Source: Atriophallophorus winterbourni
Taxonomy: Eukaryota; Platyhelminthes; Trematoda; Plagiorchiida; Microphallidae
Length of the DNA stretch: 64,000 nucleotides
Direction: 5' to 3'
NCBI GenBank assembly: GCA_013407085.1
Contig: JACCGJ010001818.1
Span: 50,303 to 114,302, forward strand
Part shown: one piece after another, positions 42,009-51,306 of the stretch
Position numbering within the stretch: the first letter of the stretch is position 1
Layout: each line of letters starts with the position of its first letter
Position numbers and translations under genes: made by a program
Notes under the pieces: generated by a model
The model's database searches: none
What the model was told of the DNA's origin: nothing
What the model saw: the letters and a program-made list of their open reading frames with translations, nothing else

Positions 42009-45000
42009 CTTCATAGTGAAATTCGGGTAATGAAAACGGAAGATTGTGTAACAGCTTAATAAAACATAAAACTTTAATTACAATTATAGACATCACTGGG
42101 TCGACAGATATGCGAGAGAGATCATGATATGAAAACGGCTAGGCAGTAAAGGCGACTGGGAAACTTTCGCTAGCGAGGCATATTCATTAAACCCTACACT
42201 TAAGATAAGTGGATAGATACGGAGTGGCTGAAGCGCCTGGTTCGTGATAGCACTCATTGGTAAGTGAAGGTTTGAGATTTTCAAGGTTTTGTTCTTCCAA
42301 CCTCAACAAATTGCTTAAGTACAACTTACTTTAATTTGTGCGACTATCTCCTCCTGGAGGATGAGTCGGCTTCAATGAAGATTCTTGGGAATTTGGGTAC
42401 AAAGCGCCGTCCCCAGCACCACTCGGCGTTTGTTCGAGTCGGCTTCTCTAGACTTTGCACAACCAAGTGCGACCTGCAAGGCAGCAGGGAGTTGCCAGAA
42501 AGAAGTGGTTTGCACCAACTAACCGTCTGCCAGACTCTGTTTCAAATTTTTCCTCAGGGTTTTCTCCCGAAGCCGTTCCCGCAATCGGGTATCTCGCAAG
42601 GTAGCGGAGGTTTAAAATCAGGGTTTTCCTTCCCTTAGATGAAATGCCCTCCCAGGCTAACAAGCTACATCTGCCCGAAGCAAACTGGTTTTCAGGCGCC
42701 AGTCACTCGCCCTCCCTCTTCTCCTGTTGGTAGAACTAGTTCCGCCGGGCTTGGGCAGCCACTCGTGCAGACTTGAAGCCGGATTTGGTTATCAGAGGCT
42801 ATTTGAGACGCATGCCATATGGGAGCATTTTATAAACAGTGGGAGCTTATCCCCACTGCCACCCCTGGCTATGACAACCTTTGGAACCGCTTAAGTACAA
42901 GTTCGAAATTTGTCTACCATTCCTCCTCCACCGATTCAAGTTATACGGATTCTGATTCTGCTGTTCAAACCTGATGAGTTCAAAGATTACGAAACCGTTC
43001 GAGGGCGCGCGTGAGTGATGAAAATGCTTGCAAATGAGGATCTTGCTATAGTTGGGGATGTTTGAAAACCTCAAACTCGGTGTAGCATTATTAATACCAG
43101 CACTTCAATAACTTCATGTCTCGGTTTCGGCGAACGGAAAGCATGACAATCCAGTTGCAACCGTGTGACCGCGCAACACTGTTGTCAAGGTTTTTGTAAT
43201 TAGACGGCACACGCATCACAAATAACGATTGCCGAAGCAGCATTACGAAACAAAACAAATCAAGCAATCTTCACATCCTGCTGCTGAAGATAGCGTATTC
43301 ATCAAGAGTTCTAGCATGAAACAAAACTATCGATACGTGATAAAAAGTGGTGAGAAAATAGAGAGGAAGTTGTATTTCTAAGAGGTTCACATACATAGGT
43401 TGTAGAATTTAAAACGAATTACTGTGAATGTTTTATTCTTTCTCACACGCCAGCACTTATACGTGCTCAGCAGATATCAAGCCTTGTGTTTTCACGAATG
43501 CGGTGTGTATGACTGTTTAAAGCAGAAGAGCTTCACTGGGAAAGTAGTTCAGAAAAATCGTTTCGGGAAACTGAACACGATGACTTACTATACGAATGAA
43601 GTCCAAGATAACTGGATACACAATGGACAAGTAATCTTTCAAATGTATCCATTTTTAACAATTCTGGCATCGAGTCACCATCAAGCATCCGTTTTCGTAA
43701 GTCAGCGTCACTCAGAAGTGACACCGTGGGAGTCCACCGAGGGTCGTGGAGTTCCTCCAAAGGAACCATCCAACCAGGTTCGAACCAACGGCGAAGTTCG
43801 ATCTCGACTCGATTGATGAGACAAAAATCGAGGGGAGTGATTACCCGCTTGGCTTTTCGGCTACGACGGTGATGGCCATGGGCTACATCGATTGACCTCG
43901 ATAAAAGTGCCAGAAAGCGGGTTGGTAAACACCCACGAAGTTCTTTCTGTATGTCTTGCTTTGGAGGTGTGATAGTTTGGTCTGCGGAATATAGCCGTGT
44001 AACATGGAAAGAAAAAGCAGGCTGTTAAAATGCGATGGGCTACTTATTTAACAACAGTAGCCAATACATAAAATACGAACGAACGCAGAACTAATTAAAG
44101 TGAAAACGCAATTGGGATGTTTACTCTACCTCAAATTCGTTCTTTACCGGCATGTGGTAATTTAGCCACCGCACCGTTCATAATTCAAGTGAGGGAGCTG
44201 CGTATTTATTTACTAGTTTCCGAAACAAACAAAACAAATTAACAAGTTGTTCGGTTAAAACAATAAAACAGATGGCCGAGCTTGTAGAGAAAATAAGGAT
44301 TAGTCGTAGCAAGGCTTGAAGCTAACTTTAAAAGAGTCTTCACACACATTAATAACTGGTCACAATCATATCACGTGATATTACAAACTATTAGGAACAC
44401 GTGACCGAGCTCGTGTCGTAAACTAAATTATTGACCACAGTCGAGCTCATTTGAAGAACTAGGTAACAACGCGACGCAACACATGCGTATAGTCTGATTA
44501 AACTTATGTTCATTCGCCACAGACGATATATTTCGAGATTGCTATACCCTAAATCACTAATGGGGCCTATTAAAACACGTAGTGGTGCTGGGGACGCCGC
44601 TTTGTACCCAAATTTTCGAGAATCTTCTTTGAAGCCGACTCATCCTCCAGGAGGAAATAGTCGCACAAAGTAAAGTAAGTAGAACAAATACAGTTTAAAC
44701 TAAAGCATGTGGATCCCGCTCATACAATCCCTACCTGAGGAGTGCAAACAGCACGAAACCGGTCCTTGGTTGTGTGTGCATTAAAATCAGCATTTTTGTG
44801 CAGCTTTAAACAGTTTTGAGGTGACCACATCCCTACACTGACATTCCACTATTAGTCTCATGAATGCTAGGAGAATAAGAGCAAGTTGAACAAGCAAGGA
44901 AAGGGATTTGTAATTAACACAGATGGGGAATTAGTCATTAAGGGTATCGACGCTTTGAATGTAACACATCACATTTGATTCAAGTAGCTGGAACCGAAAT

Positions 45001-48000
45001 CGCGTTAATTAAGGGAATACCAAAAAGCAAAACATGAAAATAGAAAACAAGTTTATACTTGTATGCCAACTGTTATATAGGGTTCGTACAACGAACCACG
45101 ATGATCAGACACGGAATCACTTGTGTAAGGAATGGGGATGTGAGCAACACATTACTTTGGTCATCCATAAGCGCCTCGAGTGCTTGACCAAGAATCACTT
45201 TGCGATTCCGTGGTTCGTTGTATGAACCCTATATAACAGTTGGCATACAAGTATAAACTTGTTTACCTTTAATCCACTGTTTCAAGGCTCACTGAACCTG
45301 ATCTTACTGTCTCCACCTTGTGGTGTGTAAGGGATGGGGATGTGAGCAACATATTACTATGAAAATAGAAAGTTTAACAACATGGAAGACAGCTAACGAT
45401 CTCACTCGAAAAATAACAACTAAGAATGATCCTTTGAAAAGTCGAACGCTGGAATTTGAATGATCAAACATGCAGGCGAGTTTCGCGCAAAAACCGCTTA
45501 CCTTCTTGCGTAGGAGCCGGTGAATCTGAATGAACAACGGCCTTCCTTGCACGCCGGTTAGGTCTCCACCGCAAAGCACCCACGGCAATCTCGCAATCCG
45601 TATCCGATTCACAGACAACTTCAGAATCTGACCCACTGTCTTGTGCGTGTCGATGGAAAGAGTTGAGCAAACGAGCCTGTTCCGTTTCGGACAGTTGAAT
45701 AAACTCATCCCAAGCAGCACGTAAACTGAGTGGAGAAAAGCACAACAACGAGTTAGCATGGTTAGTAGTGGGTAGCTTCGGCAGAACGAGGCAAATAAAA
45801 TGTAATTTGTCGAACTATGGTCAACATTTAGGTCACGTTTCCGGGAAAGTTAATTTTCCGTACGAGACCACTAATGTTAGTTTTTATCTGAGGTTTCACG
45901 TGCACGGGGTAGCATAGGATCTATCCAATACGTGGAGTACTGCTGGTTGATGCATTTATTTATCTGAATACCGACAATAATGGCGGTTCTCGGAGCAGTG
46001 ACCCTAAGCTTTAAACTGCGGTACTTTTGAATTTACAAATATTAATTTATAACTTATCGAGAGTGTAAGAATGTGAACTTGCATGCCACTGTTAGATAAG
46101 GTAGGTACGATCAACCTGTTCAATTGCGCGAGCCCCTCATTTGCATACAAGTGAGGATTTTGGTTCAAGTCCATTGGTTTTATCCAACCTACACGTGTGA
46201 TTGAACAGGTTGGTCGTGTCATCTTGTTTACTATTCCTCCACTGATCATACTGTCCTTACCTGTTGAGCGCAAATAGCACAGAATTTGGTCGTGGTGTAT
46301 GTGTGTGCGTGATAGAAATGCATGTAATGAGGATTTTTTTATCGAAAGCGTATTTGCTACCGCTGCAGTGAAATTATACTGAAGTTCAAACTAACTAGGC
46401 CTGGAAACTGTGATATAAAAATAAAAATGATTACTAGTCTTAGAGCATGATGTGAGTGCAAGCACTGTCAGGATACCCAGGTTTAGATAGTAATTTAAGA
46501 GCAAATTCATGACAGAGACAGTAGAGTATTAACAGCTGACCCACGCGCTGACACGTGCATGATACAACTGCTGCGCATGCGCAGCGCAAGTTTAAAAGGC
46601 AAAATACTTCAATATATTTTTGGTGAAGACAGTGGTATGAAAGCACAAGCCTGATCCAGACAAAGTGCCGCACAGTCAGAGACTGCACGTGGGCGATATT
46701 ACTGTTAGGTTGCCCAGGCCTAGACAGTTATGAAAAATAGAGAATGGAAACAGTGAGATCAGATTCAGTGAGCAAAATACTTCAGATTTTATTTTGAAAA
46801 AACAAAGAGTAAAAAACGAGGCAAATAGCACCTGATATTCAGGTCAAAAATACGAGCTTGCTCACATTTCGATGATGTTGGTGTATCAGTCATAATCAAC
46901 TTTCTAAATAACAGGCCATTCATTAAGTTAAAAATTAATTATCCTTATTTACCTACCACTCATTCTCAAACAATTGGGTGAAAGCGGTATCTTGATAAGT
47001 GTACTCAGGCCATGCAGCAAGTTCCTCACGCTCGATCTCAGTGATAACCGTCAGGGTGTTGAGGAACGAATCTGTTTGGGGAGAAATCATAAGAGAACAT
47101 CACGCATGGCAAGAAGCTGTCGTTTGACACACGAAGCAAAGAAAATATTCGGGTTGAATTTCCTCGACCCAAAGGACAGCTTACTGGAAGTCATGATAGA
47201 CGGGTATGCATGTATGAAAGCACAAGCCTGATCCAGTCAAAGTGCCAATCAGTTATAGACTGCGCGTAGGCTAAGAAACTGTCAGGTTGTCCAGGCCTAG
47301 ACAGGTGGGTATTTCCGGAGGGCGTGAGAGAGTGAGTCAAACTTTCCTATAAGTAATGAGAAAGGTGACGTGCATGAAAATTGCATCCCCCGAGGTACCA
47401 CTTTGAACTGAGAAAAAGTCTATGGCACATCTGAAATATTTACGCGATATACAAGAAAACATGCGTTAAGTGCGGGGAATGTGAATAGCAACAAAACCGC
47501 AGCATTCATTAATTTGAGTTATCCGGTTAAACACGCTTGATAGGATTGAAGTGAGTTCGCGCGTTGTGGTTGAATGATGCCAACGCAAAACACGAAAATA
47601 TGATGGTGATGTATCAGGTTGTTCACATCCTGCGCACTTACACGCCACATGGATGTGCAATCGTGCAGTACTTTGTGCTGTGCGGCTAACACCGTGCTAA
47701 ATTGATTGGCCAGAGGTAGTGAGCTGCCTGCTGAAACAGGCTGGAGACTCACTACCATTTCCTGTTCTTTTTGCATTCTCATATCTGTCTAGACCTGGGC
47801 AACCTGACAATATCTTAGCCCACGTGCAGTCTCTGGCTGTGCGGCACTTCATCATTCATCATACACACCGCAAACGGTTTGTGGATGCTTACCGTCATCA
47901 GGTGGAGACAAAAAGATTGGGTTCAACGAGCCTAGAAACAGTGGAGAAGTGGTAAATAAAGTTTGAACTTGTAAGCCTCTATTTGGCACGACAAATCTGT

Positions 48001-49603
48001 TCGATCACGCGTCCACACATGTGGATGGGATTAAACTCATGGGCTCGAAATGACGAGAAAAGCTTGTTATGAAACATGGCAGTGAAAGTCATAAGGAAAT
48101 TGTCGTGTTCATGTCAACCTATTCGTTCAAATAACTTAATTTCGCGCATGCTTTATTTGAAGTGTAGACATCCCCATTACACTATGTCTGTAACCTTTCT
48201 TTTCTGTAGTCTAGCTTTTAAAGTCCAAACACTTCCGATTTAGTTAGATTCTATTCCGTGTGTGTGTTAAGCATTTGGTAGTTAAACGGGATTCATGCAG
48301 TCCAAGACAAAAATGATGTTGATGATAAAATCACAACTTGGAGATTAGTAAAGTGTCGCAGAGAGAAAGAATGCTTGTGGGCTTAGGTATGGTATCATAA
48401 GGTATGAACGCACAAGCCTGATCCAGGCAAAGTGCCACAGAGTAAGGAACTGCACGTGGGTCAGGTTGCTCAAGCCTAGACAGATATATAAAGCGATCAT
48501 ATTGATGTCGCAAAGTAAACGTGTTCGCTCCGGTGGCAATTAATAGAGCACAGCGTCATCTGTGCTACAGTACTACACAAGTGTATATCCATCGATCATG
48601 AAAACGCGTTTATTCAGTAATTGTAGCCGGAAGCCATTAATAATGGCGCCAACGGCACACATAAACATAGTTGCAAGGTATCTGAAAGGAGTTAATTTCG
48701 CGGTTGTTTTTTAGCCGTTGATGGACAACGAAGCGAAGCGGTGGTGATTTCGCATATCAAATGTGAAACGAATGTCTATGAAAAATACTAGCAAAATTTT
48801 GATACGGTGCGATCAAAATATATCCCAAAAGGAAAATGTGATTATTTTTACGTAGCGAATATTTATATTGTTCTTTTTGTTCTCGAACGCTTGCTCTTGT
48901 GTTAATCATGCTGATCACGTTCCGATGAAGCAATATAATATAGTGTATAAGGGCAAACAGCAGGAAATTTGTTGTGGAATGTAAAGGTGATGCAGAAATA
49001 GAGAATACAATTGATAATGAAGCAACCGTTTTTACCCTTTAGAATCACACACACTCATCATGACCGGGCACGAATGTGCAATCGTCCAATACTTCTGCGC
49101 CGTGCGGCTAATAACGTGCTAATTGATTTGCATTCTGAAACAGGTTGGAGTCTTACTGTTATTTTTCTTTTCGTGTTAGTCTTGGCATGGACGATGTGAC
49201 AGTATCTTAACCCACGTACAACATTTGACTGTGTGGCACATTGCCTAGATCCCGCTTTGTGATTTCATATATCATGGCCGGGTTCGTGCTGCTTGTCCTC
49301 ATTGGGGAGCCAAAATACGTCTAAGTTAAAGGTGATTGAAACAGCGAAGCAATAGACACCGTTTAATAAGTTATGGCAAAGTAGAAGAATAACCGAAACC
49401 AAGAAACGATTACCGTTTTCGTGCCGACGGGTGACCCTTGCGCCACGTCTAACAACCCGAGGTCCACAATTTCCAGCGTATCTACTTCGCCTAGCAGGTT
49501 TTTTCAGGCCGGGAGGAAGAATGAGCGACAGTTCCGATAACCCACTCTCTGAAGTGGTATCGAAATCCGAATGATGAGAGAGAGATTGACAATCTAGTGT
49601 CAT
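41893..49603 (-). CDS. R3HDM4: R3H-domain protein of the R3HDM4 type, five exons
   Basis: Minus-strand exons at 49414-49603, 46957-47071, 45502-45725, 43589-43981 and 41893-42008 total 1038 bases, or 345 residues with ATG and TGA, and all four junctions keep phase. The C-terminal block FERLLVHCVSSYLGL matches the single-strand nucleic-acid-binding R3H core; the central AWDEFIQLSETEQARLLNSF and the early RRHENDSFLNTLTVI match corresponding parts of vertebrate R3HDM4, as does the final PPP..LSDVLRSYF segment. The function of that protein is not established; the R3H fold suggests nucleic-acid binding. Introns hold hammerhead SINEs and a cluster of the 108-bp element. Identification is from remembered family features, not a search. 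Confidence 0.78.
42325..42424 (+). repeat. 100-bp inverted repeat, left arm
   Basis: The arm runs through GTGCGACTATCTCCTCCTGG, AGGATGAGTCGGCTTCAATG and GGGTACAAAGCGCCGTCCCC and is nearly the reverse complement of 44581-44680. The two arms flank the region with R3HDM4 exon 4. Confidence 0.8.
42425..42840. repeat. GC-richer unclassified repeat-like segment
   Basis: About 400 bases clearly richer in G+C than the intron around it, continuing directly from the 100-bp inverted-repeat arm. No long ORF is convincing. Its composition resembles the 5' UTR of the RTE-like LINE at 51.6 kb, but I cannot show homology by eye. Confidence 0.35.
42855..43080 (+). mobile_element. Hammerhead-SINE copy
   Basis: After AACCTTTGG..CCGCTTAAGTACAAGTTCG it reads TACCATTCCTCCTCCACCGA, then GTTCAAACCTGATGAGTTCA, AAGATTACGAAACCGTTCGA. 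Both conserved ribozyme boxes, CUGAUGAG and ACGAAAC, are intact; stem II pairs poorly and the cleavage segment is CCGUUC in place of CCGGUC. It lies in the last R3HDM4 intron, antisense to the gene. Confidence 0.6.
43589..43981 (-). CDS. R3HDM4: R3HDM4-like exon 4 with R3H core
   Basis: Open for 393 bases from a GCAG acceptor to a perfect GTAAGT donor. It encodes CLPTRFLALLSRSIDVAHGH, basic HRRSRKAKRV, LINRVEIELRRWFEPGW, then the R3H segment TFERLLVHCVSSYLGLHSY. Confidence 0.78.
44581..44680 (+). repeat. 100-bp inverted repeat, right arm
   Basis: Reverse-complement partner of 42325-42424, reading GGTGCTGGGGACGCCGCTTT, GTACCCAAATTTTCGAGAAT and CATCCTCCAGGAGGAAATAG. Confidence 0.8.
44700..44860 (+). 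mobile_element. Hammerhead-SINE copy, best preserved core
   Basis: The segment 44728-44772 reads TCCCTACCTGAGGAGTGCAA then ACAGCACGAAACCGGTCCTT. CUGAGGA satisfies the hammerhead rule CUGANGA; stem II GUGC/GCAC closes over AAACA; GAAA is intact; ACC/GGU plus C forms the short helix III and cleavage site. Stem I has mismatches. The flanking TTTGTGCAGCTTTAAACAG continues the SINE. Confidence 0.62.
45045..45340. mobile_element. Head-to-head SINE pair forming a 56-bp inverted repeat
   Basis: Arms 45045-45100 and 45209-45264 are reverse complements with one mismatch noticed; each corresponds to the SINE module CTTGTATGCCACTGTTGGAT. The right copy continues with CCACTGTTTCAAGGC and CTGATCTTACTG into a decayed ribozyme region. 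The 108-base spacer reads ACGATGATCAGACACGGAAT near its start. Confidence 0.7.
45502..45725 (-). CDS. R3HDM4: R3HDM4-like exon 3
   Basis: It encodes LRAAWDEFIQLSETEQARLL, an acidic run (SGSDSEVVCESDTDCEIAVG) and RWRPNRRARKAVVHSDSPAP. TCAG acceptor, GTAAGC donor in phase 1. Confidence 0.75.
46070..46345. mobile_element. Head-to-head hammerhead-SINE copies with a B-box-like site
   Basis: The left part, CTTGCATGCCACTGTTAGAT to ACCTGTTCAAT, meets ATTGAACAGGTTGGTCGTGT in opposite orientation, followed on the plus strand by ACTGTCCTTACCTGTTGAGC and CACAGAATTTGGTCGTGGTG. The ribozyme core is mutated (CUGUUGA). GGTTCAAGTCC at 46162-46172 equals a pol III B box, and could belong to the SINE promoter. 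Confidence 0.55.
46636..46733 (-). mobile_element. 108-bp SINE-like element, copy
   Basis: Minus-strand reading matches the element defined at 3097-3204: CTGTCTAGGCCTGGGCAACC, CCACGTGCAGTCTCTGACTG and GCTTGTGCTTTCATACC. A further partial copy (AGTGCAAGCACTGTCAGGAT) lies near 46452-46492. Confidence 0.7.
46957..47071 (-). CDS. R3HDM4: R3HDM4-like exon 2
   Basis: CAG acceptor, GTAGGT donor. It completes an Asp codon and encodes SFLNTLTVITEIEREELAAW, then PEYTYQDTAFTQLFENE, ending TG, completed to Cys in the next exon. Confidence 0.72.
47212..47306 (-). mobile_element. 108-bp SINE-like element, copy
   Basis: Contains AAGCACAAGCCTGATCCAGT and AACTGTCAGGTTGTCCAGGC, the family sequence in minus orientation, with moderate divergence. 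Confidence 0.7.
47778..47850 (+). mobile_element. 108-bp SINE-like element, 3'-shortened copy
   Basis: Reads CATATCTGTCTAGACCTGGG then CAACCTGACAATATCTTAGC and CTGGCTGTGCGGCACTT, then departs from the family. The sequence before it (47650-47765) is shared with 49074-49150. Confidence 0.68.
47945..48050 (-). mobile_element. Hammerhead-SINE 5' module fragment
   Basis: GAACTTGTAAGCCTCTATTT, GGCACGACAAATCTGTTCGA and CCACACATGTGGATGGGATT line up with the SINE module at 61171-61270. The ribozyme part is absent. Confidence 0.5.
48402..48488 (-). mobile_element. 108-bp SINE-like element, copy
   Basis: Contains GCACAAGCCTGATCCAGGCA and AACTGCACGTGGGTCAGGTT. Relative to the family it lacks a short segment between GTGGG and TCAGGTT. 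Confidence 0.7.
48489..49189. other. R3HDM4 intron with a shared repeat tract
   Basis: Mostly AT-rich and unassigned. Bases 49074-49150 (GTGCAATCGTCCAATACTTC, TGAAACAGGTTGGAGTC) repeat the tract at 47650-47750 and, as there, lead into a copy of the 108-bp element. Confidence 0.4.
49190..49272 (+). mobile_element. 108-bp SINE-like element, divergent copy
   Basis: Reads GTGACAGTATCTTAACCCAC, TGTGTGGCACATTGCCTAGA and TTGTGATTTCATAT, the family order with clear divergence. Confidence 0.6.
49414..49603 (-). CDS. R3HDM4: R3HDM4-like exon 1 (coding)
   Basis: ATG at 49601-49603; it encodes MTLDCQSLSHHSDFDTTSES, LILPPGLKKPARRSRYAG and VTRRHEN, ending in G before GTAATC. A CAG two bases before the ATG could be an acceptor, so a 5' UTR exon is possible. 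Ser-rich and acidic at first, then strongly basic. Confidence 0.68.
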
Positions 49604-50306
49604 GCTGTAATAAACGACGGTGTTATAGTGGATAAGATTATGTTATAAGAATAAGATTAAGTTATCGTATTAAAACGTGAAAAGCTCTGTGAACTCGTAC
49701 AAAAATGACAGAATTCAAAAAGAGATATATGCAATTCAATTCAATTAAAAGTGATTTCAAAGGGAGAAACTAAAAATTTAGAATTAAACTTAATGCTTTT
49801 CATGATAGTAGGTTCTGCATGAAAAATATAAAGAAGGTGGAAAGCTGTACAGCTGTAATGCCATCACCAGTGTTGCCTTCAAACACAGCCATGAACTAGT
49901 TGTTTGATTGGCAGCTTTGATTACGCACATCAAACATCTGGAATGAAATAGCTTGACCGGTAACAAATAGCAACATTATGAAATTACCTTGGAAATACGG
50001 AACAGGTGATCCTTTCATTATCAACTCAACGTTTCACAGTATATCTCTAGCTTTTATGAAACACACGGTGTATTCGAAAGTCTCTGATAAGAGACGCATC
50101 AAACTAAAAATACATGTTATAGGTCGCTGCTCTTTAATTCCACTGGTTTGCGACATAGTATCCAACCACAAATTAAAAACTAAACCATGTAAGATACTTT
50201 TCACACTTCACAAAACAAAGGAATTTTCTGCAATTAATATCACAATTAGCAGAACTTTGATGCATTTATTGCGTATGAAAATATATATACTGATACATAC
50301 ATACAT
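49604..50306. other. Upstream of the R3HDM4-like gene, nothing recognised
   Basis: AT-rich sequence that would hold the promoter and any 5' UTR exon of the minus-strand gene. No ORF or element recognised before the gap. Confidence 0.35.
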
Positions 50307-51306
50307 NNNNNNNNNNNNNNNNNNNNNNNNNNNNNNNNNNNNNNNNNNNNNNNNNNNNNNNNNNNNNNNNNNNNNNNNNNNNNNNNNNNNNNNNNNNNNN
50401 NNNNNNNNNNNNNNNNNNNNNNNNNNNNNNNNNNNNNNNNNNNNNNNNNNNNNNNNNNNNNNNNNNNNNNNNNNNNNNNNNNNNNNNNNNNNNNNNNNNN
50501 NNNNNNNNNNNNNNNNNNNNNNNNNNNNNNNNNNNNNNNNNNNNNNNNNNNNNNNNNNNNNNNNNNNNNNNNNNNNNNNNNNNNNNNNNNNNNNNNNNNN
50601 NNNNNNNNNNNNNNNNNNNNNNNNNNNNNNNNNNNNNNNNNNNNNNNNNNNNNNNNNNNNNNNNNNNNNNNNNNNNNNNNNNNNNNNNNNNNNNNNNNNN
50701 NNNNNNNNNNNNNNNNNNNNNNNNNNNNNNNNNNNNNNNNNNNNNNNNNNNNNNNNNNNNNNNNNNNNNNNNNNNNNNNNNNNNNNNNNNNNNNNNNNNN
50801 NNNNNNNNNNNNNNNNNNNNNNNNNNNNNNNNNNNNNNNNNNNNNNNNNNNNNNNNNNNNNNNNNNNNNNNNNNNNNNNNNNNNNNNNNNNNNNNNNNNN
50901 NNNNNNNNNNNNNNNNNNNNNNNNNNNNNNNNNNNNNNNNNNNNNNNNNNNNNNNNNNNNNNNNNNNNNNNNNNNNNNNNNNNNNNNNNNNNNNNNNNNN
51001 NNNNNNNNNNNNNNNNNNNNNNNNNNNNNNNNNNNNNNNNNNNNNNNNNNNNNNNNNNNNNNNNNNNNNNNNNNNNNNNNNNNNNNNNNNNNNNNNNNNN
51101 NNNNNNNNNNNNNNNNNNNNNNNNNNNNNNNNNNNNNNNNNNNNNNNNNNNNNNNNNNNNNNNNNNNNNNNNNNNNNNNNNNNNNNNNNNNNNNNNNNNN
51201 NNNNNNNNNNNNNNNNNNNNNNNNNNNNNNNNNNNNNNNNNNNNNNNNNNNNNNNNNNNNNNNNNNNNNNNNNNNNNNNNNNNNNNNNNNNNNNNNNNNN
51301 NNNNNN
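50307..51306. other. Assembly gap, exactly 1000 N
   Basis: A run of 1000 N bases, a round number that suggests a placeholder of unknown true size. The right edge falls inside the 5' region of a LINE. Confidence 0.98.

Noticed and set aside
46162..46172. tRNA gene suggested by a perfect B-box GGTTCAAGTCC
   Set aside because: No cloverleaf or A box could be fitted around it; it fits better as part of the SINE.
47519..47782. Possible R3HDM4 exon at 47.65-47.75 kb with a GTAAGT donor
   Set aside because: The same tract recurs at 49.07-49.15 kb beside another 108-bp element, so it is repeat sequence; exons 1 and 2 already join in phase without it.
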